A stretch of DNA of 64,000 nucleotides from Prochlorococcus sp. AG-402-A21 (GTDB lineage: Bacteria > Cyanobacteriota > Cyanobacteriia > PCC-6307 > Cyanobiaceae), in assembly GCA_003279655.1 (NCBI GenBank), contig QCHI01000001.1, positions 149,534 to 213,533 of the forward strand, written 5' to 3'. Below are positions 16,828-26,731 of this stretch, in pieces. Position 1 is the first letter of the stretch, and each line of letters begins with the position of its first letter. Both the position numbers and the translations under genes were made by a program. The notes under the pieces were generated by a model. It worked only from the letters and a program-made list of their open reading frames with translations, had not been told where the DNA came from and ran no database searches.

Positions 16828-16841
16828 GTATTCGTCAATAC
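16828..16841. promoter_or_regulatory. NtcA-type binding site upstream of urtA
   Basis: GTATTCGTCAATAC fits the NtcA consensus GTA-N8-TAC exactly and extends as GTATT/AATAC at the ends. It lies in the 142-bp gap between ureG and urtA, 126 bp before the urtA start. NtcA activates nitrogen-scavenging genes in cyanobacteria under nitrogen limitation, and urtA is a known type of target. A -10 element at the class II spacing (about TACTGA) is weak. Confidence 0.65.
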
Positions 16842-16844
16842 ACT

Positions 16845-17453
16845 CTACCGAGTCAAAGGTATTTGTTTATACAAAAACTCCTCAATTATTTTTATCCCCT
16901 CCCCTGATTTGGTGTTAGCAAAGCACCAAGGAAGATTTTTTCTCATTAATAATGTATCTCTCTCCATTATTTTCAAGCTTGCTCCAACCATTTCAGCAAG
17001 ATCAATCTTATTGATCACTAATAAATCTGAACGTGTGATTCCTGGGCCTCCTTTCCTGGGGATCTTATCTCCAGCTGCGACATCAATTATGTATATACAT
17101 ATATCTACTAACTCAGGACTAAAACTAGCAGCAAGGTTATCGCCACCACTTTCAACAAATACTAAATCTAAAGCTGTAAATTTATGTTCCAACTCTTCAA
17201 CAGCAATTCTATTTATAGAACAATCTTCTCTTATCGCTGTATGTGGGCATCCACCTGTTTCAACTCCTTTGATACGCTCAGGTGCTAAAGCCTTTGAATT
17301 GGTTAAAAATTTTGCATCCTCTTGCGTATAAATATCATTAGTCACCACTGCAATTTCTAATTGATCTTTTAGGTTTTCACAAAGTTTCTGAATAATAGCC
17401 GTTTTACCAGATCCTACTGGACCCGCTATTCCAACTCTTAATTTACTTTCCAT
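16845..17453 (-). CDS. ureG: Urease accessory GTPase UreG
   Basis: 202 residues. P-loop GPVGSGKT at 11-18; the metal-binding CPH motif in [30 protein letters not shown]. UreG hydrolyses GTP to drive nickel insertion into the urease apoenzyme with UreD, UreE and UreF. It shares one base with the ureF stop region, so the two are coupled. urtA follows on the same strand. Confidence 0.95.
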   Translation of the reverse strand: MESKLRVGIAGPVGSGKTAIIQKLCENLKDQLEIAVVTNDIYTQEDAKFLTNSKALAPERIKGVETGGCPHTAIREDCSINRIAVEELEHKFTALDLVFVESGGDNLAASFSPELVDICIYIIDVAAGDKIPRKGGPGITRSDLLVINKIDLAEMVGASLKIMERDTLLMRKNLPWCFANTKSGEGIKIIEEFLYKQIPLTR

Positions 17454-18124
17454 TAGCTTCTAAATAATCTTGAATAAAGTTCTACATGTGATTGTTGTGC
17501 CATGATAGCTCCGACATCACTAACCCAAATTTCTTTGGGATTCTGTTCCAATAAGTAACTTGCTTGAGACTTAATAAGTATTAGAGATTTTTTTTGAAGC
17601 TGTTGAGCTTTTGTTGGCCCTAATGCCAAGAGTCTTAATGCTGCACTTAATTGATTAGCCACCCAACAATATAAAAAACCCTCCACTAAATCAATTTCAG
17701 GTATTTCCCAGCATACGCCAGCCCAAGCCCAAGCTATCGGCCATATAAATTTCTTTTCATTATCAGGAAGTGGATGACCAAGATCAATGAGAAGCTGTAA
17801 TAGAGATTCACCCATTTGTGTTTGTTGAGATCTAATCTCTGGAGAATCTCTTAATGACCTAAGCCAAGAATTCCACTCTTCAATAACAAATTTATATTGA
17901 TCATCTTTCTGATCCCTCCAATTAACTAAATCTTTCATTATATTCGCAATTGAGCTTGCCTCAATTGTTATTTGACCTCGAGAAAGTTCACTTTCAATCC
18001 AACTAAAAAGAGTTATCTCATCAAATACTTTTTTATTTTGAACAAGCCACTCCAACCCTTCTGAATAACTAAAAGCGCCAACTGGTAATGATGGGCTTAT
18101 TAATTGTAAAAATTCAAGTTTCAT
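17453..18124 (-). CDS. ureF: Urease accessory protein UreF
   Basis: 223 residues, all-helical. Family motifs [21 protein letters not shown] at the N-terminus and [15 protein letters not shown] towards the C-terminus. UreF forms the complex with UreD and UreG that activates urease. Lies 20 bp after ureE and abuts ureG. Confidence 0.92.
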   Translation of the reverse strand: MKLEFLQLISPSLPVGAFSYSEGLEWLVQNKKVFDEITLFSWIESELSRGQITIEASSIANIMKDLVNWRDQKDDQYKFVIEEWNSWLRSLRDSPEIRSQQTQMGESLLQLLIDLGHPLPDNEKKFIWPIAWAWAGVCWEIPEIDLVEGFLYCWVANQLSAALRLLALGPTKAQQLQKKSLILIKSQASYLLEQNPKEIWVSDVGAIMAQQSHVELYSRLFRS

Positions 18125-18144
18125 AAATGGAATTAATCCAACCT

Positions 18145-18585
18145 CTACTCATATGCACCGATCTCGGGAGAAAAAGGTCTTTTAAAACTTTCTATTGCAA
18201 ATCCTTGCATTTCTAACATCTTTTTCATAACTACATCATTGAGTAAATATAACTCTTTATCATGTAATTCAATTTCAACATGTCTATTACCTAAATGATA
18301 AGCAGCTTTTAACAATTTCAATCTATTCTCTGAGCTAATTCTTATTACATCTTCCTTAGCAGCCTCTATGCTTACATAAACTTTTGAATTCTCACTTTTC
18401 AATACCTCTCCAGGCATCAACCTACCTCCTCCTCTAGGCAAATTTAAAATGACTTCAATCCCATCTAAAGTTAATCGCTTTCCCCGAAGCTGTGTCCTCT
18501 CTTTTGCAGACAAAGGAAGTAGAAGACAATGTTCTATCACTTCAGCACTAATTCTCTCGGTAAGATAGATTAATTCGTGTGACAA
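18145..18585 (-). CDS. ureE: Urease accessory nickel chaperone UreE
   Basis: 146 residues. N-terminal domain with the typical KERTQLRGKRLTLDG strand and RGGGRLMPGEVL; C-terminal domain YHLGNRHVEIE with the conserved metal-binding His region. It lacks a long His-rich tail, as in many marine cyanobacteria, so nickel storage capacity is limited. First gene of ureEFG, divergent from ureD. Confidence 0.9.
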   Translation of the reverse strand: MSHELIYLTERISAEVIEHCLLLPLSAKERTQLRGKRLTLDGIEVILNLPRGGGRLMPGEVLKSENSKVYVSIEAAKEDVIRISSENRLKLLKAAYHLGNRHVEIELHDKELYLLNDVVMKKMLEMQGFAIESFKRPFSPEIGAYE

Positions 18586-18687
18586 GCTTCAATTCATTGT
18601 AGATCTAAATTTTAAAGGTTATATCTACCTGATAAGACATTTATTATTTTCTCAATACTAAATGAGCAAAATCGACACAACTATGCA

Positions 18688-19611
18688 ATGACATCCAAAT
18701 GGCATGGAACTTGTGATCTAAGGCTTTACAAAAGGCCAAAGTATAACAATAGAGATATTAACAAAACAATTCATCAAGCAAAATGTACTGCTCCATTAAA
18801 ATTAATCAAAGTATTCAACGATAAAAAAGATGGGAGATGTGAGATACCAATTCTTCATAGTGCAGGAGGAATTGTTGGGGGTGATCAACTCACAATCAAT
18901 GTAAATGCTGAGGAAGATAGCAGTGCGACATGTTCTTCTGTTGCAGCACAAAAAGTTTATGGAAGTAAAGGTAGATCAAAATTAAATCCTGAAGGGAGCT
19001 GGGCGAATCAAAAATGTTTATTTCAGATTGAAAAAAATTCTGACTTCGAGTGGATCCCACAAGAATTAATTATTTATCAAGGAGGTCTTTTTGAACAAAA
19101 TATGACTGTTAAACTTGATCCTTCATCAAGCTTTTTATGTGTTGATTTGGTTCGCTTAGGACGAACTTCTGCAGGCGAACAACTTGGTAATGGAGTATGG
19201 AGGTCATCTTTGGAAATCTACCGGGGAAATACTCAAGGCAAACAATATGAATTTAGTGATCGCTTCGAACTATCTGGAGAAGCTTTAAAATCCATTCACG
19301 GTTTAGCAAATCAACCAGTATTTGGATCTTTAACTTGGATAACACCCAAAGAAATAAACCAAAAAGATTTATCTGATTTACTAGCAAAATGCCGACAACA
19401 AAGAGCTGGACTTGAAGGGTTTATGACTTGCAGCCTTCTTGAAAATGGCATATCGGCAAGATACACTGGCTCATCAACACAATCAGCTCGGTTTTGGTTT
19501 TATAGAATCTGGAGACTTACAAGAATTTTAAGAAAATTAGGCATGCCTGAATACATGAGGATTTGGCCAATGCAAGAAAACCCAACGACAAACTCAGAAT
19601 GTCCATTATGA
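18688..19611 (+). CDS. ureD: Urease accessory protein UreD
   Basis: 307 residues. LHSAGGIVGGDQLTINV and AAQKVYGS are family hallmarks. UreD binds the urease apoprotein and helps carry nickel to it. First gene of ureDABC, divergent from ureEFG across 102 bp. The start ATG at 18688 leads directly into the conserved WHGTCDLRL region. Confidence 0.93.
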   Translation: MTSKWHGTCDLRLYKRPKYNNRDINKTIHQAKCTAPLKLIKVFNDKKDGRCEIPILHSAGGIVGGDQLTINVNAEEDSSATCSSVAAQKVYGSKGRSKLNPEGSWANQKCLFQIEKNSDFEWIPQELIIYQGGLFEQNMTVKLDPSSSFLCVDLVRLGRTSAGEQLGNGVWRSSLEIYRGNTQGKQYEFSDRFELSGEALKSIHGLANQPVFGSLTWITPKEINQKDLSDLLAKCRQQRAGLEGFMTCSLLENGISARYTGSSTQSARFWFYRIWRLTRILRKLGMPEYMRIWPMQENPTTNSECPL

Positions 19612-19660
19612 ACTTTTTAGCATTTTATTACTAGTAAAATGAACTTCTAACTTTTGAAAA

Positions 19661-19963
19661 ATGTACTTAAGTCCTCAAGAAAAAGACAAATTACTTGTAG
19701 TAACCGCTGCACTGTTAGCAGAGCGTAGATTAAATAGAGGTCTAAAATTAAATCATCCTGAAGCTATCGCTTGGCTTAGCTTTCAGGTACTTGAAGGTGC
19801 TAGAGATGGGAAAAGTGTTTCTACCTTAATGAATGAGGGGACTACATGGTTAACAAAAGACCAAGTTATGGAAGGTGTTCCCGAACTCATCCATGAAGTT
19901 CAAATAGAAGCTGTTTTTCCAGATGGAACCAAGCTTGTAACACTTCACAATCCAATTGTCTAG
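19661..19963 (+). CDS. ureA: Urease subunit gamma
   Basis: 100 residues, full length. Begins [23 protein letters not shown] and contains [23 protein letters not shown], the typical UreA sequence. Structural subunit of the cytoplasmic nickel urease. Followed by ureB after 8 bp. Confidence 0.97.
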   Translation: MYLSPQEKDKLLVVTAALLAERRLNRGLKLNHPEAIAWLSFQVLEGARDGKSVSTLMNEGTTWLTKDQVMEGVPELIHEVQIEAVFPDGTKLVTLHNPIV

Positions 19964-19971
19964 CTCAAGTT

Positions 19972-20292
19972 ATGTCTTATTTAATTCCTGGAGAACTTAT
20001 TCCCGAAGATGGTTTTATTGAACTCAATAAAGGAAGAGAAATCACGACCATAACAGTCTCTAATATTTCTGATCGTCCAATTCAAATTGGCTCTCATTAT
20101 CATTTCTTTGAATCAAATCAAGGTTTAGAATTTAATCGTCAACAATCTCTCGGCAAACGACTAGACATCCCAGCTGGTACTGCTATCAGATTTGAGCCGG
20201 GTGACCGAAGAGCAGTTAATCTTGTGCCCTATGCAGGAAACCGAAAAGTTTTTGGATTTAACGGACTAATAAACGATTCACTTCAAAAATAA
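19972..20292 (+). CDS. ureB: Urease subunit beta
   Basis: 106 residues. Begins [19 protein letters not shown]; contains [15 protein letters not shown] and [17 protein letters not shown], diagnostic of UreB. Its stop is one base before the ureC start. Confidence 0.97.
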   Translation: MSYLIPGELIPEDGFIELNKGREITTITVSNISDRPIQIGSHYHFFESNQGLEFNRQQSLGKRLDIPAGTAIRFEPGDRRAVNLVPYAGNRKVFGFNGLINDSLQK

Positions 20293-20293
20293 A

Positions 20294-22003
20294 ATGCCTT
20301 TCAAAATTTCTCGCCAAGCTTATGCAGAGACTTATGGTCCAACTAAAGGAGATCGAATAAGACTTGCCGATACAGACTTAATCCTTGAAGTAGAGGAGGA
20401 CCATACTCACTATGGAGACGAAGTTAAATTTGGTGGAGGCAAGGTTATTCGTGATGGGATGGGACAATCACAACAAAGTAGAGACAATGGTGTAGTAGAT
20501 ACAGTTATCACAAATGCACTAATCTTGGATTGGTGGGGAATTGTTAAAGCTGATATTGGCATTAAAGATGGAAAAATCTCAGGCATCGGAAAAGCCGGCA
20601 ATCCTGATACTCAAGAAGGTGTGAACATTATTGTAGGAGCCAGTACAGAAGCAATCGCAGGAGAAGGAAACATTATTACTGCAGGAGCTATTGATAGTCA
20701 TATTCATTTTATTTGTCCACAACAAATAGAAACTGCTTTAGCTAGTGGGGTTACCACAATGCTTGGAGGAGGCACTGGTCCAGCGACAGGCACTAATGCA
20801 ACAACATGTACACCAGGGGCATTTCACATCTCAAGAATGCTGCAATCAGCAGAGGGATTTCCTGTGAATCTGGGGTTCTTTGGGAAAGGAAATGCAACCA
20901 ACAAAGCAGCATTAGAGGAACAAGTAAGAGCAGGTGCTTGTGGGTTAAAACTTCATGAAGACTGGGGAACGACTCCAGCCTGTATTGATTCGTGCCTAAG
21001 TGTGGCAGACCAATTAGACGTACAAGTTTGTATTCATACAGACACCCTAAATGAAGCTGGTTTTGTTGAAGATACAATTCGAGCAATAGCAGGAAGAACA
21101 ATTCATACATTCCACACAGAAGGAGCTGGAGGTGGTCACGCTCCCGACATTATCAAAATTTGTGGAGAATCAAATGTGATCCCCAGCAGTACAAATCCTA
21201 CTAGGCCTTTTACTCTAAATACTCTTGAAGAGCATTTAGACATGTTGATGGTTTGTCATCATTTGGATCCCAAAATTCCAGAAGATGTAGCATTTGCTGA
21301 GTCAAGAATACGTCGTGAAACTATTGCCGCTGAAGACATACTCCACGATTTAGGAGCCTTTTCTATTATTGCAAGTGACTCCCAGGCTATGGGTAGAGTT
21401 GGGGAGGTTATTAGTCGGACTTTCCAAACTGCTCATAAAATGAAAGTTCAAAGAGGGGCCTTACCAGAGGATAATCAAAGGAATGATAATCATCGCCTGA
21501 AAAGATATATCTCAAAGGTAACTATTAATCCAGCGATAGCTCATGGAATAAGTAGTCATGTTGGGTCGGTAGAAGTTGGCAAACTAGCAGACTTAGTACT
21601 TTGGAAGCCTGGCTTTTTTGGAATTAAACCTGACTTAGTAGTCAAAGGAGGATCTATCTCATGGGCTCAAATGGGAGATGCAAATGCCTCCATTCCTACT
21701 CCACAACCAGTCCATGGTCGTCCAATGTTTTCTTCCTTTGGAAAGGCAATAAATCCTTCATGCCTAACTTTCTTAAGCGAGAGCGCAATAGAAGCTGGAG
21801 TTCCTAAACGACTCAAATTGGAACGCTCTTATGCTCCCGTTAAAGACACAAGAAAAATATCTAAGCAATCAATGAAACTAAATGATGCAAGACCCAAAAT
21901 CGAAGTCGACCCTCAAACATACGAAGTTTTTGCAGATGGAGACCTTTTGACTTGTGAACCAGCTGAATCACTACCACTTGCGCAAAGATATCTATTGCTT
22001 TAA
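20294..22003 (+). CDS. ureC: Urease subunit alpha, catalytic
   Basis: 569 residues, full length. Contains the nickel ligands HIHF, the carbamylated Lys in LKLHEDWG, the HTD and [12 protein letters not shown] segments, the active-site flap MVCHHLD with the catalytic His, and [12 protein letters not shown]. Hydrolyses urea to ammonia and carbamate in the cytoplasm. All metal ligands are present, so the enzyme should be active. Last gene of ureDABC. Confidence 0.98.
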   Translation: MPFKISRQAYAETYGPTKGDRIRLADTDLILEVEEDHTHYGDEVKFGGGKVIRDGMGQSQQSRDNGVVDTVITNALILDWWGIVKADIGIKDGKISGIGKAGNPDTQEGVNIIVGASTEAIAGEGNIITAGAIDSHIHFICPQQIETALASGVTTMLGGGTGPATGTNATTCTPGAFHISRMLQSAEGFPVNLGFFGKGNATNKAALEEQVRAGACGLKLHEDWGTTPACIDSCLSVADQLDVQVCIHTDTLNEAGFVEDTIRAIAGRTIHTFHTEGAGGGHAPDIIKICGESNVIPSSTNPTRPFTLNTLEEHLDMLMVCHHLDPKIPEDVAFAESRIRRETIAAEDILHDLGAFSIIASDSQAMGRVGEVISRTFQTAHKMKVQRGALPEDNQRNDNHRLKRYISKVTINPAIAHGISSHVGSVEVGKLADLVLWKPGFFGIKPDLVVKGGSISWAQMGDANASIPTPQPVHGRPMFSSFGKAINPSCLTFLSESAIEAGVPKRLKLERSYAPVKDTRKISKQSMKLNDARPKIEVDPQTYEVFADGDLLTCEPAESLPLAQRYLLL

Positions 22004-22025
22004 TTGATACTAATTTCAAAAAATC

Positions 22026-22253
22026 TTAGGCTACAAGTGAATCTTCAGTATTAGAACCCGTTATTCTGAGACGTTGTTCTAAATTTGGGCCATAGGACTC
22101 TATTCCCCAAATTTCTAGCTGCGATCCCTCTGGCGCCATAGACGAGAAAACCTCTTGGGGGAAGATAGCTCGTTCTAAAAAAAATCTATCCGGTCCAATA
22201 CATTTCAGCACGACCATACTAGAAGTAATGTTTCTATAAGAGAAATCGACCAT
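22026..22253 (-). CDS. DUF1830 family protein
   Basis: 75 residues with YRNITSSMVVLKC, FFLERAIFPQEVFSSMAPEGSQLEIW, the pattern of DUF1830 small cyanobacterial proteins. Function unknown. Convergent with ureC, 22 bp away. Confidence 0.75.
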   Translation of the reverse strand: MVDFSYRNITSSMVVLKCIGPDRFFLERAIFPQEVFSSMAPEGSQLEIWGIESYGPNLEQRLRITGSNTEDSLVA

Positions 22254-22410
22254 AACTGAAAATTATTTGTGGAAATTAAAACAAATAAATAAAAAATTAT
22301 TTGTAAATTTTTATACAAAAAACATACATAAAAATATAAAAATTTTCTTAATATGTTCAAAATGAACACCTCCTTAATGACTTATTAGTTATAAAAAACG
22401 TAAAAAATTT

Positions 22411-22590
22411 ATGATCTCCACATCAACAAGAATAAAAATAAAAAATATACTTAATCGCTTAGAAACTAATCAATTAGTTACCCTAGAAGAAAGAATTTTC
22501 CTTAATAAATTATCCAATGTATATCCCCTGGTATCAGGTTGGGTTTCATCTGCATTAGGGGCAGAGGCAAGTTCAATAGATAATGAATAA
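22411..22590 (+). CDS. Small hypothetical protein, 59 residues
   Basis: Product begins MISTSTRIKIKNILNRLETN, a basic helix, then LVTLEERIFLNKLSNVYPLVSGWVSSALG and an acidic end. Helical, no membrane segment. No family recognised. The stretch after it, 22591-22865, is AT-rich and holds only the probable promoter and leader of the porin gene. Confidence 0.45.
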   Translation: MISTSTRIKIKNILNRLETNQLVTLEERIFLNKLSNVYPLVSGWVSSALGAEASSIDNE

Positions 22591-22865
22591 TAATTAAAAC
22601 AATGGAAACCCAATTTCAAATAAGATAATTCAAAATTAACGTAAGCTATATTTAATCAAAAAGAATTTACTACTAAATCTAGAATACTTAACCAAGTGCT
22701 TTTTAAAATATTTAATTTAACTTGAATTCAATCAAAACAATAGCTTAAAAAAATTCATAATGTAGCCAAAGATACAATACAGTTTCTGATAATGTAACAA
22801 CTAATACCCCATATTTAACTACTAAATAATAAAAATATATTGCTCTTAATTTGTGTGAGGACACA

Positions 22866-23876
22866 ATGAAGCTTTTTCAGCGTTTGCTGGTAGCTCCAGC
22901 TGCATTGGGCCTAATGGCTCCAGTTGCAGTGAATGCAGATACTGCATTTTCATCAACTACATCTCTTTCTGGTGGTGCTGTTTTTACTATTGGTTCTGTT
23001 GCCGATGGTGGAACAAGTGATACGGAAGAAGAACTCTATATGCAATATGGATATGGACTTGACGTAACTTCCAGTTTTACTGGTGAAGACATGCTTTACA
23101 TGGGCATGGAGACTGGTAATGCTAGTGGTCCATTAGCAAGTATGGATAGTTCAGTCGGTGGTACTGGTGCTATTACTTTGCATTCTTTATTTTATGCGTT
23201 TCCAGTTGGTGATCTAGAAGTAACTGCTGGTCCTTTGCTTGACCAGGATGATGTAGTTGCTGCAACAACTTCTGCTTACTCAGATGCTTTTAGACTAGGC
23301 AGTATGCCTTACTCACTAGCTGGTGGTGAAACTGGTCCAGGAGTTGGTGTTGCTTACTCTGGAGACAACGGTGTAGTTGCCTCTGTTAGCTTCGTTTCTG
23401 TTGGTGGTGCTGATTCCACAGTAGGTATAGGAGCTGATGATGGAGATGATGTTTCTACTTTCACTCTTGGTTATGACGGAGAAGGCTTTGGTGGCGGTCT
23501 TGTAATTGCGACCAACGATGGCGAAGGCGGAACATCTGGATACGACACATTTGGTGGTGGTATCTATTACAGCCCTGAGTCAGTCCCTGCAACAATCAGT
23601 GTTGCTTATGACACAACAGATCCAGAAACAGGTGCTGATGCTACTGACTTGTTCGTTGGTGTTGACTACGAAGTTGGACCTGGCACGTTAAGTGCTGCCT
23701 ACAATTCAACTGACATTGATGGCAGTGATTCTGAAGATTCAACAGGATTTGAAGTTTCTTACAGCTACGGTCTTAATGACTATGTTTCTGTCACAGCTGG
23801 TTTCTTCACAGTAGAGGATACGAGTACTGGTGATGACGACACTGGTGTAGTTGCTGAAACTTATTTCAGCTTCTAA
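22866..23876 (+). CDS. Outer-membrane porin-like beta-barrel protein
   Basis: 336 residues from the ATG at 22866, which has a GAGGA ribosome binding site 5 bp upstream; a TTG at 22851 is in frame but less likely. N-terminal signal peptide (LLVAPAALGLMAPVAVNADTAF), then alternating strands rich in Gly, Asp and Thr, and a C-terminus ending ETYFSF with the terminal Phe of outer-membrane proteins. There is no SLH domain, so it is shorter than the SomA-type porins of other cyanobacteria. Very acidic. Followed by an intrinsic terminator, so it is monocistronic and probably highly expressed. Confidence 0.75.
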   Translation: MKLFQRLLVAPAALGLMAPVAVNADTAFSSTTSLSGGAVFTIGSVADGGTSDTEEELYMQYGYGLDVTSSFTGEDMLYMGMETGNASGPLASMDSSVGGTGAITLHSLFYAFPVGDLEVTAGPLLDQDDVVAATTSAYSDAFRLGSMPYSLAGGETGPGVGVAYSGDNGVVASVSFVSVGGADSTVGIGADDGDDVSTFTLGYDGEGFGGGLVIATNDGEGGTSGYDTFGGGIYYSPESVPATISVAYDTTDPETGADATDLFVGVDYEVGPGTLSAAYNSTDIDGSDSEDSTGFEVSYSYGLNDYVSVTAGFFTVEDTSTGDDDTGVVAETYFSF

Positions 23877-23900
23877 GCCTTAAAAGTTAAATCAAAAATA

Positions 23901-23926
23901 CCTCCTATTTCATTAGGGGGTTTTTT
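23901..23926 (+). terminator. Intrinsic terminator of the porin gene
   Basis: CCTCCTA (23901-23907) pairs with TAGGGGG (23914-23920, one G-T pair), followed directly by TTTTTT. Confidence 0.85.
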
Positions 23927-23976
23927 GATAAATATAAAAACAAATTAAATAATATTAGTAACAACTAAAACTAATA

Positions 23977-24108
23977 TTATTTAATTTGTTTTGTATTTTT
24001 TCTTAAATATGATTTAATTAGCCCTTCATAAGGATCAAGCTGTTCTAATCGAATCATATCCTCATATGGGTCAGGACTACTTTTTTGATTTTTGTTAGTT
24101 TTTCTCAT
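23977..24108 (-). CDS. Small hypothetical protein, 43 residues
   Basis: Begins MRKTNKNQKSSPDPYEDMIR and continues LEQLDPYEGLIKSYLRKN. A repeated DPYE motif is notable. Charged, helical, soluble. No family recognised; it could be a small adaptor. Same strand as the next small gene upstream. Confidence 0.45.
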   Translation of the reverse strand: MRKTNKNQKSSPDPYEDMIRLEQLDPYEGLIKSYLRKNTKQIK

Positions 24109-24155
24109 TATTTTTATAGATCACTTATAGATAAATAATTAATTTTATTATATTT

Positions 24156-24332
24156 TTATGCTGCACTATCAGATTTCAACCCCCTATCACGACTACCTTT
24201 AAACCACTTCATTTGATGAGTAGTGCGATGACCATTAGGATACAAGTAATGCAGATTTTCAATTGAGACAAGCTTTTCATTTCTATCAGTTATTTCTTGA
24301 AAATCATCATTACTATTTTGATTTAATTCCAT
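24156..24332 (-). CDS. Small hypothetical protein, 58 residues
   Basis: Begins MELNQNSNDDFQEITDRNEK; the C-terminal half is basic (YPNGHRTTHQMKWFKGSRDR). It may bind nucleic acid but no fold is evident. It precedes the 43-residue gene on the same strand by 47 bp. Confidence 0.4.
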   Translation of the reverse strand: MELNQNSNDDFQEITDRNEKLVSIENLHYLYPNGHRTTHQMKWFKGSRDRGLKSDSAA

Positions 24333-24470
24333 AATAGATAAAATAGATATACTATTTAAGACATCTGATCCATGGATTGGTGTCCATGATGAACAAAGTG
24401 ACGATTACAAAACGCGATAGTCAAACAAAAAAAAATTACACATACTAAATAATTCTTTAATCAATAAAAA

Positions 24471-24489
24471 AGCAGCTAATTTAGCTGCT
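24471..24489. terminator. Intrinsic terminator
   Basis: AGCAGCTA (24471-24478) pairs with TAGCTGCT (24482-24489), flanked by AAAAAA and TTTTTT, so it can act on both strands. It terminates the minus-strand membrane protein gene to its right. Confidence 0.8.
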
Positions 24490-24526
24490 TTTTTACAATA
24501 AATTCAATTTTATTTATTTTTGAAGC

Positions 24527-24799
24527 TTAAAAATACTTAAAAGGGAAGAATATCTTATCAGGGCCCGCAAGCATAACTGAAGCAGCAATAAGAGCAGTAA
24601 CTACTTGAACACCAATAAATTGTTTTCGAAGGTACTGATAAGACCCTGTTTCAGAAAGCTCAACAGATGGTTCATTCTCAGGTAATCCATAATAATAAAT
24701 TTGAGAGATCTGAAAAAAGATCACTAAACCAGCAATTGCAGCCAAAGGATTAAATCCACCAAAAGTGATTGTTGAAAATGGGATTGTTGAGTAAAGCAT
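24527..24799 (-). CDS. Small membrane protein, 90 residues
   Basis: Two membrane segments (PLAAIAGLVIFFQISQIYYYG near 18-38 and FIGVQVVTALIAASVMLAG near 61-79) joined by an acidic loop (LPENEPSVELSETG). No family recognised with confidence. Monocistronic, with its own terminator. Confidence 0.6.
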   Translation of the reverse strand: MLYSTIPFSTITFGGFNPLAAIAGLVIFFQISQIYYYGLPENEPSVELSETGSYQYLRKQFIGVQVVTALIAASVMLAGPDKIFFPFKYF

Positions 24800-24964
24800 T
24801 AAAAAGTCATCGCTCTTAACTTCTAATCATTACAGCATTAATTTCGGAAAATGCTTCGATCGCTAATAGACTGAAATCTTAAATTAATGAAAATTCTAAA
24901 ACATCGTTCATATAAAAAGTTACGGATTCAACTCGTGCAGTCATGAAAATTCTTCCATATCGAA

Positions 24965-25213
24965 TTAATTATTTTTAGGCCTGGCTTTTGTAACCCTGAT
25001 AGCTCTACCCATCCATTCAACATCTTGAAGATCATCAATTGCTTTTTGTTCTTGAGCATCATCACCCATATCAACAAAAGCAAAACCTCTTTTTCTACCA
25101 GTTTCTCTCTCTAATGGCAGCTTACAATTAGTAACTTCACCATAACTGCTAAACACACTAACAATATCTTCAACCTCAGCATCAAATGAGAGATTCCCGA
25201 TGTAAATAGTCAT
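24965..25213 (-). CDS. RNA-binding protein with one RRM
   Basis: 82 residues forming a single RRM: RNP2 IYIGNL at 3-8 and RNP1 KRGFAFVDM near 42-50. Cyanobacterial Rbp proteins of this size bind U-rich RNA and several are cold-induced. It lacks a Gly-rich tail. Monocistronic. Confidence 0.88.
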   Translation of the reverse strand: MTIYIGNLSFDAEVEDIVSVFSSYGEVTNCKLPLERETGRKRGFAFVDMGDDAQEQKAIDDLQDVEWMGRAIRVTKARPKNN

Positions 25214-25409
25214 TGGTTAACGGACCTATGAAGTAATAATGAATGGTCCGAAAAGGGGGAAACCTCAATAATTTGGCTAAAAAGCAAAACTTTGAAGAAA
25301 GCTATTTGGATAATTCAGAAAATATTCTAGATCTTTTTCTCCCAAAAAGGTTAAAACAAAAATTTGCTTTATCGTCCTGTAAAATTATGGAATAGCATTT
25401 TTTATCTTT

Positions 25410-25586
25410 TTGACTCAAGTAACTGTTGGAGAAAACGAAGGCATTGAATCAGCACTTCGCCGTTTTAAACGTCAAGTTTCCAAAGCCGGAATCTTTGGAG
25501 AATTAAAGCGCCTGCGTCATCATGAAACTCCTGTGGAAAAATATAAGCGTAAATTGCAACAAAGACGTAGAAGCAGAAGAAGATAA
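25410..25586 (+). CDS. rpsU: 30S ribosomal protein S21
   Basis: 58 residues with the S21 pattern [28 protein letters not shown], and an Arg-rich C-terminus. The start must be the TTG at 25410, giving [11 protein letters not shown], since no ATG is in frame nearby. S21 sits at the anti-Shine-Dalgarno region of 16S rRNA and helps initiation. Confidence 0.88.
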   Translation: MTQVTVGENEGIESALRRFKRQVSKAGIFGELKRLRHHETPVEKYKRKLQQRRRSRRR

Positions 25587-25645
25587 ACAAAATTTTAAAA
25601 ATGTGAAAAAGTTAAAAATTTGAAAACTTGTACTAGTTGAATCAA

Positions 25646-25870
25646 ATGGAAAGAGAAAATTGTTGGGTTTGGTTTAAAGGTTCACTCAAAGAAGGAGGAT
25701 CTTGGAAGGGAGGTTTTACATACAAAAAAGATGAGAATCCTGGTGTACTTATTCAAAATCCAGGATATGTTCAATGTCGAGTCCCTGATTGGCGCATAAG
25801 CACTACAGAGCCACCGGATAAACATATAGGACCAAAAATACCTGAAAACTCAGTCTGGAAACTTTTATAA
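25646..25870 (+). CDS. Hypothetical protein, 74 residues
   Basis: Begins MERENCWVWFKGSLKEGGSW and contains VQCRVPDWRIS; rich in Trp, Gly and Pro, with no membrane segment. The start could also be a TTG three codons upstream. No family recognised; the compact aromatic composition suggests a small beta fold. It follows rpsU by 59 bp. Confidence 0.55.
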   Translation: MERENCWVWFKGSLKEGGSWKGGFTYKKDENPGVLIQNPGYVQCRVPDWRISTTEPPDKHIGPKIPENSVWKLL

Positions 25871-25919
25871 AGTGAAAAAGCTTTATTTAATAATTTTTTG
25901 ACATTCAATTTCTTAATTT

Positions 25920-26438
25920 CTAATTAACACCGGCTCTAACAAGAGGAGTTAAATACTTAACAACCGCTGGAGTAATTAATAACACAGCTATTAACCTAAA
26001 TGCATGAATTGCTGCCACTGCAGCTCCAACCCCAAGTTCTGCTCCAACAAGGCTCATACCAAGGGTTCCTCCAGGAGCAGAGCCTAACAAGGCTATTAGG
26101 GGATCAATCCCAAACAAACGGACCACCAAAAAACCAACAATGAGACCTGTAAGAATCAAAGTGATAGTAATTAATATAGCCGGCTTCCAAAGAGTTTGTA
26201 ACTCTGAGAGAGTATCTCTATTAATACCCGTACCAATAACAGTTCCTACACCAATTCCAAGCAAAGTTTTTGTACCCATGGGCCATTGGGCAGGTTCAAA
26301 CTGACCACTTATGCTTAAGCATCCTGCCGCCAAAATCGAGCCAAGAAGAGGAGCAGCAGGAATACCACTAAGCAACATCAAACTTCCTAGAGCAGCACCG
26401 CTGAGAATGTATATGATTAAAGTCATTGAAGGATTCAT
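25920..26438 (-). CDS. AbrB-family (AbrB duplication) membrane protein
   Basis: 172 residues, five to six membrane segments. SGIPAAPLLGSILAAG and GSAPGGTLGMSLVGAELGVGAAVAAIHAFRLI match one repeat of the membrane AbrB family (not the DNA-binding AbrB). Full-size relatives have two such repeats and about 350 residues, so this is a single-repeat version, as found in picocyanobacteria. Transport function is presumed, substrate unknown. Confidence 0.75.
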   Translation of the reverse strand: MNPSMTLIIYILSGAALGSLMLLSGIPAAPLLGSILAAGCLSISGQFEPAQWPMGTKTLLGIGVGTVIGTGINRDTLSELQTLWKPAILITITLILTGLIVGFLVVRLFGIDPLIALLGSAPGGTLGMSLVGAELGVGAAVAAIHAFRLIAVLLITPAVVKYLTPLVRAGVN

Positions 26439-26731
26439 AATCCAAGCCTTGAAGCGATATCTTTAGTCTGATCTATTTTTTGTTTTTTAAATCAATTGAT
26501 CAATATCAATTAAAAAAAGCTTCTATAAAAAGCTTTTTATTTCTATTAAATTTTGATCTTACGACTTCAAAAAAAAATGCAAGAATGATCTCTATAACTA
26601 AGCTTTGGCTAGATTTACAATAGATTTGATTTTTCCCCTTTTTACTTTTAACCTGATTTTCAATCAAAATGGTCAACAAATTGTTAGTGTTTACATCTAA
26701 ATAATTATTTTTGTGATTGATAGATGTTCTG

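Noticed and set aside
16736..16918. Plus-strand 60-codon frame over the urtA promoter and ureG end
   Set aside because: Covers the NtcA box and antisense ureG codons; composition is not protein-like.
18600..18650. GTAGAT...ATCTAC symmetry upstream of ureD as an NtcA site
   Set aside because: Spacing between the half-sites is far larger than the eight bases required.
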